This document shows, piece after piece, positions 33,285 to 40,444 of a stretch of DNA of 42,785 nt; within the stretch, counting starts at the first letter, position 1, and each line of letters starts with the position of its first letter. The stretch comes from an uncultured Pseudomonadota bacterium. Lineage in GTDB: Bacteria > Bdellovibrionota_B > Oligoflexia > Oligoflexales > CAIYRB01. The notes below the pieces were generated by a model, which did no database searches, was not told the DNA's origin, and saw nothing but the letters and a program-made list of their open reading frames with translations. The stretch covers positions 1 through 42,785 of the forward strand of contig CAIYRB010000096.1 in the NCBI GenBank assembly GCA_903928445.1, written 5' to 3'. A program made the position numbers and the translations under genes.

Positions 33285-34216
33285 AAATTCGGGTCATCAC
33301 CTCATTGTTTCGCAATCTACAGTACAAATTCGCCGCTTTGGTCCTGGCCTGCTTGTTTTGGTATATCGTCCAGGGTGAGGAGATCCTCGAGATTAACCGA
33401 CGCATTGTCGTCAACATCCAGGTACCCGATGGACGTCTGATCAAAGGTCCTGAGACGCGCATCTTGGACGCTACCTTGCGCGGCTCACGGGTACTTCTTG
33501 GCGACTTCTCGACCAAACCCTTGGAGGCGACCCTGCGCATCCAAGACGGCAAGGTTGGCCAAGTGCGCTACCGCATCGACCGCGAATACATCAAAAACTG
33601 GGACAATCGCATCAAGCTGACGGTCCATGATCCCTACATCACGATCTTCGTCGACGAACGGGCGACGAAAAAAGTGCCGGTGAAGGAATTCCTGAAAGGA
33701 GTGCCCTCAGACGGCCACATCATCGAGAAAACCCTGATCAAACCGAACGTGGTCACGATCAGCGGCCTAAAAACCGAGCTTAGCCATGTCGACGAGGTCC
33801 TCACCGAGCCCATCGACATATCTGGATTATCGGCCTCTAAGACCTTCGAGGTGAAAGTCGGCGCCGAGCATGCGCCCAAAGCCGCGCTCACCCCAGCCAC
33901 CGTCGCGGTCAACCTGTTGCTTGGAGAACAAAAGATCAACAAGCGGTTTGCCTCGGTCCCGCTCGATATCGTCGGCAGCGACTTTCTGACGACCGCCAGG
34001 CCCCAACTCGTCTCAATCGTCATCCAAGGCACCCCAGGCGTGCTCAGCTTCGTCAAGCGTGGCGACCTGGAGGCCTTTATTGACGCCCGTGACCTTCCCC
34101 CAGGCAAGCAATACAGCCGACCGATTCAGGTCAAGATACCTCCCGACACGGTTCTGATTGAAACCGCGCCGCAGACCGCTACGATTGAAGTCCAAAACCA
34201 GCGACGGCAAAATTGA
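33281..34216 (+). CDS. YbbR-domain protein (CdaR-like regulator)
   Basis: A 311-residue membrane-anchored protein: one transmembrane segment (LVLACLFWYIVQGEE, about residues 15-30) followed by three or four YbbR repeats, strand-rich units such as IVVNIQVPDGRLIKGPETRILDATLRGSR, KKVPVKEFLKGVPSDGHIIEKTLIKPNVVTISGLK and RFASVPLDIVGSDF. YbbR proteins (CdaR) bind and modulate CdaA at the membrane. The start overlaps the cdaA stop by four bases. The stop is 31 bases before the glmM GTG. Confidence 0.92.
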   Translation: MKIRVITSLFRNLQYKFAALVLACLFWYIVQGEEILEINRRIVVNIQVPDGRLIKGPETRILDATLRGSRVLLGDFSTKPLEATLRIQDGKVGQVRYRIDREYIKNWDNRIKLTVHDPYITIFVDERATKKVPVKEFLKGVPSDGHIIEKTLIKPNVVTISGLKTELSHVDEVLTEPIDISGLSASKTFEVKVGAEHAPKAALTPATVAVNLLLGEQKINKRFASVPLDIVGSDFLTTARPQLVSIVIQGTPGVLSFVKRGDLEAFIDARDLPPGKQYSRPIQVKIPPDTVLIETAPQTATIEVQNQRRQN

Positions 34217-34247
34217 CGCTCCGCTCGCGACCACTGGAGAGACCCGC

Positions 34248-35615
34248 GTGAAAAAGCTCTTTGGCACTGACGGTCTCCGCGGCCAAGCCAACGTCTATCC
34301 GATTTCGCCCGATCTGGTGCTCAAGCTCGGGCAAGCTATCGGCCTGTTTTTTAAAGAGAAGCACCCACACCCGCGGATCTTGATCGGCAAAGACACCCGC
34401 CTAAGCGGCTACATGCTGGAGCAGGCCTTGGCCTCCGGCATCTGCAGCGTCGGCGTCGATGCGCAGTTTCTTGGCCCCCTTCCCACGCCCGGGATCGCCT
34501 ACCTGACTCGCGGCCTCAGAGCGTCTGCTGGGATCGTCATCTCAGCCTCACATAACCCCTACCAAGACAATGGCATCAAGATATTCAGCGCCAATGGCTA
34601 TAAGTTGCCTGACGACGCCGAGGAGCGACTGGAAACGCTGCTCCACCACCCCGGCCTAGGTGACAGCCTCCCCGTTGACGACGCCATCGGCCGCGCCAAG
34701 CGCATCGACGATGCGATCGGCCAATACGCGGTCTATCTCAAAGAGCAGTTCCCTAAACACCTCACCCTTGACGGCCTGCGCCTCGTCATCGACTGCGCCA
34801 ACGGTGCCTCCTACAAAGTCGCGCCCAAGGTCTTTACCGAACTCGGTGCGGAGTGCTTCCTGCTCGGTGTCGAGCCAAATGGGACCAACATCAACGACGG
34901 CTGCGGCGCCCTCCATCCGCAAAGGTTGGCGGAGAAGGTCAAACTCTACAAAGCTGACCTGGGCTTGGCCTTCGACGGCGATGCCGACCGCCTGGTCATC
35001 GTCGACGAGCACGGTGCTCTGGTTGACGGCGATGAAATCCTCGCCATCTGTGGCATCCAGATGATGCGACAAGGCAAATTACGCCATGGCACCGTCGTCA
35101 GCACGGTGATGAGCAACATGGGCTTGGAGATCGCCCTCGGTCGTGTCGGGGCCAAGGTTAAGCGGACCAAGGTCGGGGACCGTTACGTCATGGAGGAAAT
35201 GCTCAAAGGCGACTTCAACCTCGGTGGCGAGCAATCAGGCCACTTGATCTTTCGCGACAGCGCAACCACCGGCGACGGCATTCTGGCCGCCCTCCATGTG
35301 CTTGAAATCGTCGTTGGTGAGCAAAAAAGCATGTCGACCCTCAAAGGCTGCATGGAGCGCCTGCCGCAAGTCCTTAAGAATATTCGGGTCAGCGAGAAGG
35401 TGCCGCTTGATCAACTACCCGCACTCGGCAAGCTGATCGAGAAAATGGAGAACAAGCTCGGCAACACCGGGCGTATCCTGTTTCGTTACTCTGGTACGGA
35501 AAGCCTTGCCAGGATCATGGTGGAAGGGCAAAACACCGACGAAATAGAAGCGATGGCAGCCGAGCTCACGCACGAGACCAGCCAGGCGATCGCCAAATAC
35601 AAAGGAAGCACCTGA
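34248..35615 (+). CDS. glmM: Phosphoglucosamine mutase
   Basis: Interconverts glucosamine-6-phosphate and glucosamine-1-phosphate for UDP-GlcNAc synthesis. The N-terminus KKLFGTDGLRGQAN is typical. The phosphoserine loop ISASHNPYQDNGIKIF places catalytic Ser101; the metal loop DGDADR, the sugar loop GGEQSGH and the phosphate-binding RYSGTE follow. 455 residues. GTG 34248 is the start (GGAGAG 7 bases upstream); ATG 34158 would run 59 bases into ybbR in another frame. The stop overlaps pdxJ by one base. Confidence 0.96.
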   Translation: MKKLFGTDGLRGQANVYPISPDLVLKLGQAIGLFFKEKHPHPRILIGKDTRLSGYMLEQALASGICSVGVDAQFLGPLPTPGIAYLTRGLRASAGIVISASHNPYQDNGIKIFSANGYKLPDDAEERLETLLHHPGLGDSLPVDDAIGRAKRIDDAIGQYAVYLKEQFPKHLTLDGLRLVIDCANGASYKVAPKVFTELGAECFLLGVEPNGTNINDGCGALHPQRLAEKVKLYKADLGLAFDGDADRLVIVDEHGALVDGDEILAICGIQMMRQGKLRHGTVVSTVMSNMGLEIALGRVGAKVKRTKVGDRYVMEEMLKGDFNLGGEQSGHLIFRDSATTGDGILAALHVLEIVVGEQKSMSTLKGCMERLPQVLKNIRVSEKVPLDQLPALGKLIEKMENKLGNTGRILFRYSGTESLARIMVEGQNTDEIEAMAAELTHETSQAIAKYKGST

Positions 35616-36373
35616 TGATCCGCTTAGGGGTCAACATCGACCATGTCGCGACCCTGCGCCAGGCACGCGGAGAGCGCTATCCAGACCCGGTCCAAGCCGC
35701 CGTCATGGCCGAGTTGGGTGGCGCCGACAATATCACCTGCCACCTGCGCGAAGACCGCAGGCACATCCAAGACCGCGATGTTTACGCACTAAAGGAAACC
35801 ATTCAGATCCCTTTAAACTTCGAGATGGCAGCCACCGAGGCGATGCTTCTTGTGGCCCTAAAACTCAGCCCGGATGCTGTCACCCTGGTTCCAGAAAAGC
35901 GTCAGGAGCGGACCACCGAGGGTGGCTTGAATCTTAAAGGCCAACGCGAGCAGTTGACGCAAGCGACCGGGCGCCTGAACGACGCCGGCATTCTGGTCTC
36001 GCTGTTTATCGAACCGACCTTGGCCGACATTGAACTGAGTCAGCAGATCGGCGCCGGTGCCGTGGAATTTCATACCGGCCGTTTTTGCCACCAGCTCGCC
36101 CTTGCCAAGACCACGAGGCAGAAGCAAAAGCTACTCGAGGGCCTGCAGCTGGCAGCTAAAACAGCCCGCCAGTGCTCCCTTCAGGCCCATTTCGGTCACG
36201 GCCTAAACTACACAAACTCGAATTGGTTACAGCATGTTACCGAGGCGGAAGAGGCCAACATCGGACATGCCATCATCGCTCGCGCGGTGTTCACCGGGTT
36301 AAAAGACGCTGTGGCCGAGATGAAGGCCCTACTTAACGACCTGCGCCACCGCCCCTATCTCGAGACGGTCTAA
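35615..36373 (+). CDS. pdxJ: Pyridoxine 5'-phosphate synthase
   Basis: Final condensation step of DXP-dependent vitamin B6 synthesis. The 252-residue TIM barrel has LGVNIDHVATLRQARG, GADNITCHLREDRRHIQDRD, LNFEMAAT, VTLVPEKRQERTTEGGLNL, SLFIEPTL, AVEFHTG and HFGHGLNY. Catalytic Glu and His residues are in these motifs. It starts on the last base of the glmM stop (TGATG), so it is translationally coupled. Confidence 0.96.
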   Translation: MIRLGVNIDHVATLRQARGERYPDPVQAAVMAELGGADNITCHLREDRRHIQDRDVYALKETIQIPLNFEMAATEAMLLVALKLSPDAVTLVPEKRQERTTEGGLNLKGQREQLTQATGRLNDAGILVSLFIEPTLADIELSQQIGAGAVEFHTGRFCHQLALAKTTRQKQKLLEGLQLAAKTARQCSLQAHFGHGLNYTNSNWLQHVTEAEEANIGHAIIARAVFTGLKDAVAEMKALLNDLRHRPYLETV

Positions 36374-36377
36374 CGCT

Positions 36378-36860
36378 GTGCATATCCTGTGGACAACCAC
36401 CTGCCCTTCGACTCAGCTTGCGCTACTGGCCAGCAAGCTTTTAGCCGACCTTCAGGCGGCGCCGCCGCCGTTTAGCCTTTGGCTGAGCGGCCCGCTCGGT
36501 GCCGGCAAAACCACGCTTACGGCTATGCTGCTAAGGCAGCTCGGCTTGCCGCAGGACGAACCGGTCACTTCGCCGACTTACACCTACATGAACGAATATG
36601 AAATCAATGGGCACTGGTACGCACACCTAGACCTATACCGGACTCGGGGTGCCGTGAGCTCAGAAGACCTCGGCTTGGTCGATGCTCACAGTTTCAGCGG
36701 GATGTTCGTCGAATGGCCCGAACTTTGCCCGGATGATCCCTACCTCAGACCCACTCACACCCTAGAGATTGAGTTCACCCATGGCGGAACAGAGCGCACC
36801 TATACGCTAAAAGACGTGGCAAAAGCAAAAGTCCCGGAGCGCAAGGCTCCGGGACGATAG
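36378..36860 (+). CDS. tsaE: tRNA t6A-modification ATPase TsaE
   Basis: ATPase of the TsaBDE complex that makes N6-threonylcarbamoyladenosine at A37 of ANN-decoding tRNAs. 160 residues with Walker A GPLGAGKT (38-45), SPTYTYMNEYEI and HLDLYR. The start is GTG 36378, four bases after the pdxJ stop; the ribosome binding site is weak, so translation may depend on coupling. The last nine codons are GC-palindromic and contain the terminator of the convergent LysM gene, which may explain the odd C-terminus (KVPERKAPGR). Confidence 0.93.
   Translation: MHILWTTTCPSTQLALLASKLLADLQAAPPPFSLWLSGPLGAGKTTLTAMLLRQLGLPQDEPVTSPTYTYMNEYEINGHWYAHLDLYRTRGAVSSEDLGLVDAHSFSGMFVEWPELCPDDPYLRPTHTLEIEFTHGGTERTYTLKDVAKAKVPERKAPGR
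36831..36855 (-). terminator. Intrinsic terminator of the LysM gene inside tsaE
   Basis: GTCCCGGAGC (36831-36840) and GCTCCGGGAC (36846-36855) form a perfect 10-bp stem with a 5-base loop. On the - strand the stem is followed by TTTTGCTTTTGC, so it ends transcription of the LysM lipoprotein gene 42 bases after its stop. The stem lies wholly in the coding sequence of the convergent tsaE. Confidence 0.8.
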
Positions 36861-36896
36861 AATTGGCACCCACTCATTAAGCACTGAGGACAGCGA

Positions 36897-38084
36897 TTAT
36901 TCGCTCTGCTTTGCGCCAGCGGCTGGGGCCGCCTTTTTTGGCTGAGCTTTCGCAGTGACTTTTGCCTTTGGCTTCGCTGCCGCTGTGGCAGCACCAAGTT
37001 CCGGGTAGCTAAGCTTCATGCCGATAGCAATTTGGTTTGGGTTTGCAATCTTTCCACTGTTTACGCTCAAAAGCTGCTTCCACTTCGACGAGTCACCGTA
37101 TACTGCGGCAGCAATCTTGCTTAGTGAGTCGCCTTTTTTGACGACGACTGTTTTCATCGCCGATTGATATTGAGCAACAAAAGCCTTGGCTTTCTCATTA
37201 TGATCATCGAATTTGACGACTTCGCCGATACGAATCAGATAAGGACTGGTCAGACCATTGAAATCCGCGAGGGTCTTCCATTCCTTTTTTGTGCCGTAGA
37301 TCTTAGCGGCAATGGTGCCTAGCGTATCGCCAGGAAGCACCAAGTAACTTGCCCCTGCTGCTGGGTTGCCTTTTGCCGCGCTGGCAGCCTTTGCCGCACC
37401 GCTGTGATGCTTGGCATGATGGCTGGCTACTTTGTGGCTGGCATGCTTGCTTTCGTGATGGCTCGTAATAAAGCGCGCTGAACCAGGGCTGGAGATGGAG
37501 TTGCCATCGACGACCGCAGCTGGACTTGGAGAGCTTGGTTCCGCGGCGGCGATTGCCGGCTTGCTTTCAAAAGCATCAGCGAGGGTCTCGCTTGCAGCCG
37601 GAACTTCTGGTGCTGCGGCAGCTGGAGCAGCAGTGGGAGGGGTAGGGGTTGTATCAGTGAGCTCGGCCTTAACGGTTTCTGAAGTCACATCATCGGTGGC
37701 CAAGGCAGGCTCTTGGGGGTGGTCGGCAACAGCTTCTCCTTCTTTGGGTGCCATCGCACCTTCTTCGACGGCTACGACTGGTTGTTCGACCACAGGCGCC
37801 TCAGCCGGCGGGGCTGCCTCATCGAATGCCGGAGGGACTTGGGTCGTTTCGGTTCTGGTGACATCGGCAGCTTCTGCTGCCTCAGCAGAAGCCGGTTCGG
37901 CGGCGCCAGCTTCAGGAGCCGCCGAAGCCTCAGCCGGGGAGACTTCTGCCGGTGCGTCGACGCTGTCGTCGCCGCTACTGTGGGTACAGCTTGCTAGGCC
38001 GACTCCGACAAAAGAAGTTAGGGTTAGCAGCTTAAACGTGCTGCTAATCAGGCTGATTACACCAGGTTTACTTGACTTTTTCAT
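36897..38084 (-). CDS. LysM-domain lipoprotein
   Basis: A 395-residue lipoprotein: signal peptide with lipobox LASC (Cys33). A long Ala/Pro/Glu-rich acidic linker (about 40-200) is followed by a His-rich patch (209-228) and two LysM domains (about 246-292, YLVLPGDTLGTIAAKIYG; and 310-360, VVVKKGDSLSKIAAAVYG) that bind peptidoglycan. The end is an Ala/Lys-rich tail. It probably tethers the outer membrane to the wall; no catalytic domain is present. GGAGG lies before the ATG. Its terminator lies within tsaE. Confidence 0.88.
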   Translation of the reverse strand: MKKSSKPGVISLISSTFKLLTLTSFVGVGLASCTHSSGDDSVDAPAEVSPAEASAAPEAGAAEPASAEAAEAADVTRTETTQVPPAFDEAAPPAEAPVVEQPVVAVEEGAMAPKEGEAVADHPQEPALATDDVTSETVKAELTDTTPTPPTAAPAAAAPEVPAASETLADAFESKPAIAAAEPSSPSPAAVVDGNSISSPGSARFITSHHESKHASHKVASHHAKHHSGAAKAASAAKGNPAAGASYLVLPGDTLGTIAAKIYGTKKEWKTLADFNGLTSPYLIRIGEVVKFDDHNEKAKAFVAQYQSAMKTVVVKKGDSLSKIAAAVYGDSSKWKQLLSVNSGKIANPNQIAIGMKLSYPELGAATAAAKPKAKVTAKAQPKKAAPAAGAKQSE

Positions 38085-38103
38085 GACTTGGGTGCCTCCA
38101 AAG

Positions 38104-38121
38104 CACGGGTGAACTCCCGTG
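38104..38121 (-). repeat. Leader hairpin of the LysM gene
   Basis: CACGGG (38104-38109), six bases, CCCGTG (38116-38121), just upstream of the GGAGG ribosome binding site of the LysM lipoprotein gene. It may affect mRNA stability or translation; no known riboregulator is recognised. Confidence 0.35.
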
Positions 38122-38280
38122 GTTAAGGAACTATTCGGCGCCCCGGACGAAAAACCTTAGCCGCGACCCGGCCTGAGGCGACAACTTTAACGTCTGTTAT
38201 CTTGGCAAGTTAGCAAAACACGCCGAAATGGGGTTGATCTGTCGCCGACCTTTTTATATACCCGGTGGGCTTTAGACATT

Positions 38281-38357
38281 GCACCCGTGGCTCAGCTGGA
38301 TAGAGCACCAGACTACGAATCTGGGGGTCGGAGGTTCGAATCCTTCCGGGTGCGCCA
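38281..38357 (+). tRNA. tRNA-Arg (anticodon ACG)
   Basis: Acceptor arms GCACCCG and CGGGTGC pair perfectly, D arm GGCTCAGCTGGATAGAGCA, anticodon stem CCAGA/TCTGG around CTACGAA (anticodon ACG, whose A34 is normally edited to inosine), T arm GGAGGTTCGAATCCTTC, discriminator G, and CCA is encoded. The sequence downstream changes to accessory content, and tRNA-Arg genes are common integration sites. Confidence 0.97.
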
Positions 38358-38461
38358 TTCCTATCTTCAAATCTACCCTTAGATAGCTAATTCGAAGAAT
38401 CCAACCGATTAAGATTGACCTCCAATACCTCTGCAACCGTCTGCTAACACGTTCAACTGGT

Positions 38462-39679
38462 TCATGTTTGTCCGACCTTCCTGAGAGTTACACCAGGGTC
38501 TTCGTTCTCCAAGCACCGCAGCAGGAAACGTCCGAACAGCGGCAAAGCATAGTCGTAAGCGCCGCGCCGCACCTTATAGATGATGTTCTTAGCCTGCAGA
38601 GCCAGCAGATACTGCTGGACCGTTCCCATGTTGGCGTCCGAGCCGAACGACTTGACGGCGTCGACCACCTGCGTCGGCGTAAACGGCGCTGGGATTTTTG
38701 CCGTCGCCAGCGTGACGGCACGCTCCTTGAGCGTCAGCGGATACAGGCGTCCAGCGAAAAAGGCTTCATCCAACTGCGCGTACACCTCGGGCAGTATGTT
38801 CTCGCCGTCCGCACGAGTGACGGGCGAGTGCTCAAACGTGCTGAAGGCAACATCAGCGAAGTATTGGACGAAGTAGGGGTAGCCCGCCGTCTCCTGAACC
38901 AGCAGTTCGACGAGGTCTGGCGCGAAACGGTCGGGAGCCCCTGCCAACTTTAGCGGCTCAAGGATCGCCTGCCTAGTCGCAGTGGCGTCGAGCGCTCCCA
39001 GGCTGAGGTTGTTCGGAAACAGGCGCTCCGCGTGCGGCTTCGCCTCAATGATCTTCCCAAGCAAGGTGGGCAATCCCGCGAGGACAAAATGCACCGCGCA
39101 GGTGGTCGACGACTGTAGACGCGAGGCGGCGTCGAGGATGAGGGTCAGGCTGAATTGGCCGCCGGTGTCCTCCAAGATCTGGAACTCATCAAGGAGCAGC
39201 ACCAGCCCCTGATACTTAAGCTGCGTCGCGATCCCAGAGACGTATTTAATAGTCTGGAGCAGCTTGTCACCTTTATCGCCCGGGTGACGATCGAAGATGC
39301 GTAGAAGGTGATCTAGGTCAAACTCCTCTGCCACCTTCTCGGTCCGCTCGCCCAGGCCGATACGCTGGTGCTGTCGAGAGATCGTAACGCCCTTTAGTCG
39401 GAGCGCCATGTCAGCGAGCAGGCCGCGAATCAGCTCATCCTCATGGTTGCTGCGCTTGGTCATCTCGCGAACGACTGGTATCCAGCCGGCCGCAGTCGCT
39501 TCTGTGGCAAGGTGCTTCAACAGAACCGACTTCCCGACCCCGCGGAGGCCGGTGACCAGAGAGTTTTTCCCATGGAGAGGGGCGGACGTTAGGCGCTGGC
39601 GGTAGTCGGCCAGTACGGCCTCCCTGCCTGCGAGGTAGCTAGGCTCCAGACCGACGCCAGGGGTATAGGGGCTGCGCAT
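38462..39679 (-). CDS. Orc1/Cdc6-like AAA ATPase
   Basis: A 405-residue P-loop ATPase of the archaeal/Orc1-like class. The N-terminal GREAVLADYRQRL (the 'F/GRE' lead-in) is followed by Walker A GLRGVGKS (near residue 45), a helical insertion, Walker B LVLLLDEFQ (near 165), the sensor-like VHFVLAGLPTL, the LSLGALDATATRQAILEPL lid and a C-terminal winged-helix (LTLKERAVTLATAKIPAPFTPTQVVDAVKSFG; YDYALPLFGRFLLRCL). This class covers replication initiators and stand-alone ATPases of mobile or toxin-like loci; the role here is not known. GAGG lies 5 bases before the ATG and overlaps the first of six palindromes (39686-39809). Confidence 0.8.
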   Translation of the reverse strand: MRSPYTPGVGLEPSYLAGREAVLADYRQRLTSAPLHGKNSLVTGLRGVGKSVLLKHLATEATAAGWIPVVREMTKRSNHEDELIRGLLADMALRLKGVTISRQHQRIGLGERTEKVAEEFDLDHLLRIFDRHPGDKGDKLLQTIKYVSGIATQLKYQGLVLLLDEFQILEDTGGQFSLTLILDAASRLQSSTTCAVHFVLAGLPTLLGKIIEAKPHAERLFPNNLSLGALDATATRQAILEPLKLAGAPDRFAPDLVELLVQETAGYPYFVQYFADVAFSTFEHSPVTRADGENILPEVYAQLDEAFFAGRLYPLTLKERAVTLATAKIPAPFTPTQVVDAVKSFGSDANMGTVQQYLLALQAKNIIYKVRRGAYDYALPLFGRFLLRCLENEDPGVTLRKVGQT

Positions 39680-39685
39680 GAGGGC

Positions 39686-39809
39686 CTCGATATTAGGATG
39701 ATTTGCTAATATTAGGGACGGAGTTCCGAATCCTAATATTAGGAACTTAAGCTAATATTATGCCGGCCGCGGGTCAATCCTATTATTAGGGAAAAGTGCT
39801 AATATCTTG
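39686..39809. repeat. Array of six CCTAATATTAGG palindromes
   Basis: Six 12-base sites begin at 39686, 39705, 39732, 39751, 39779 and 39798. Matches to the perfect palindrome CCTAATATTAGG are 9, 11, 12, 10, 11 and 8 of 12. Start-to-start distances are 19, 27, 19, 28 and 19, i.e. three pairs with 19 bp inside each pair and 46-47 bp between pairs. The array fills the promoter region of the Orc1-like ATPase gene, and the first site covers its ribosome binding site. It may be a multi-site operator or an origin-like iteron set. Confidence 0.85.
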
Positions 39810-39881
39810 GCCGTTCAAACACGCCTACCCACCTGCCCGATCAACTCCGTTGCCGGCAGCTGCTCATGCCGCTACCCAGCC

Positions 39882-39897
39882 TGGCACGTTGTTTGCT
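39882..39897 (+). promoter_or_regulatory. Sigma-54 promoter upstream of the YcaO cluster
   Basis: TGGCAC, GTTGT, TTGCT, preceded by C: all fixed positions of the sigma-54 consensus YTGGCACG-N4-TTGCW match. Transcription would begin near 39908 on the + strand, toward the hairpin at 39967-40000 and the peptide gene at 40184. It requires an AAA+ activator; a PocR-type one is encoded at 16447-18000, without proof of a link. Confidence 0.75.
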
Positions 39898-39966
39898 TTG
39901 CCTTACGCAGAGGTGAACAAGCTCAGGGTAACTACCGACAACCATTTATTAGAAAATTTCTTGCCG

Positions 39967-40000
39967 CCCGCCATTGGTCCACTAATGGACCAATGGCGGG
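39967..40000 (+). terminator. Perfect 15-bp hairpin in the sigma-54 leader
   Basis: CCCGCCATTGGTCCA (39967-39981) and TGGACCAATGGCGGG (39986-40000) pair over their whole length around the loop CTAA. CCAATTTTG follows, so a T run begins four bases late: terminator-like but not ideal. With the promoter at 39882 it would define a transcript of about 100 bases, or act as an attenuator in the leader of the peptide operon. From 39810 to 40183 no convincing gene is seen. Confidence 0.6.
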
Positions 40001-40067
40001 CCAATTTTGAACCGTCTGGCTCAAAAGTCGGCGGCGCGCTGCCTATTTTATGAATTTTAATGAAATA

Positions 40068-40112
40068 TTGACATATTTTATAATTTGACCTCTTACGGCA
40101 ATAATGTTAATG
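40068..40112 (+). promoter_or_regulatory. Possible sigma-70 promoter region of the peptide operon
   Basis: This stretch is much more AT-rich than its surroundings and has TTGACA at 40068 and TTGACC at 40085; the second is followed after 16 bases by TTAATG. The -10 match is poor. Listed because it is the only promoter-like region between the hairpin and the peptide gene. Confidence 0.3.
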
Positions 40113-40183
40113 CCTAGCCGGCTCAACTTAATTGTACCGGCCGTTGATCAGTAATCATCGCAGACGCAAACAAGAGGCTAAAA

Positions 40184-40444
40184 ATGGACAAGAAAACGAC
40201 GATTTCGCTCGCAGCGCTCCTTGCTACGTTCACTGCAACTGCTAACGCTACTCCGCTCCGAATAGAAAAAACGGTCAGAACAGGTGCCGACAAACTGGAT
40301 CTTAAGTCAGGCAAGCTGCCTCTCATGCACAACACCTTCACCTGCTCGGCCAGCGCCTTTACTGGGGGCCCTGACATCATCACCGAAGATCCGTTCGGCC
40401 CACCACCCCCTCCTCCTCCAGCAGGTCCTCAGGCTGGCAAATGA
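40184..40444 (+). CDS. Small secreted peptide, candidate RiPP precursor
   Basis: An 86-residue protein with a clear Sec signal peptide (MDKKTTISLAALLATFTATANA, cleavage likely after residue 22). A charged middle (RIEKTVRTGADKLDLKSGK) is followed by a segment rich in Thr, Ser and one Cys (MHNTFTCSASAFTGG, residues 48-62), an acidic stretch and seven consecutive prolines (73-79). AGAGG lies 7 bases before the ATG. Its stop overlaps the start of the peptide-binding protein (ATGA), and a YcaO gene follows. The Cys/Ser/Thr segment is the kind of substrate YcaO enzymes modify, but a Sec signal on a modified precursor would be unusual. It may instead be a secreted partner. No family is recognised. 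Confidence 0.65.
   Translation: MDKKTTISLAALLATFTATANATPLRIEKTVRTGADKLDLKSGKLPLMHNTFTCSASAFTGGPDIITEDPFGPPPPPPPAGPQAGK

Noticed and set aside
38361..38386. Terminator after tRNA-Arg (CTATCT...AGATAG)
   Set aside because: A 6-bp stem with a 14-base loop and no T tract; too weak to call.
39686..39809. CRISPR array
   Set aside because: The repeats are 12-base palindromes with 7-16 base gaps that do not vary like spacers, and no cas gene is near. An operator or iteron set fits better.
39796..40053. Open frame of 85 codons between the palindrome array and the peptide gene
   Set aside because: It starts inside the last palindrome, runs through the sigma-54 promoter and the 15-bp hairpin, has no ribosome binding site and no recognisable domain, and competes with an equally long frame in another register.
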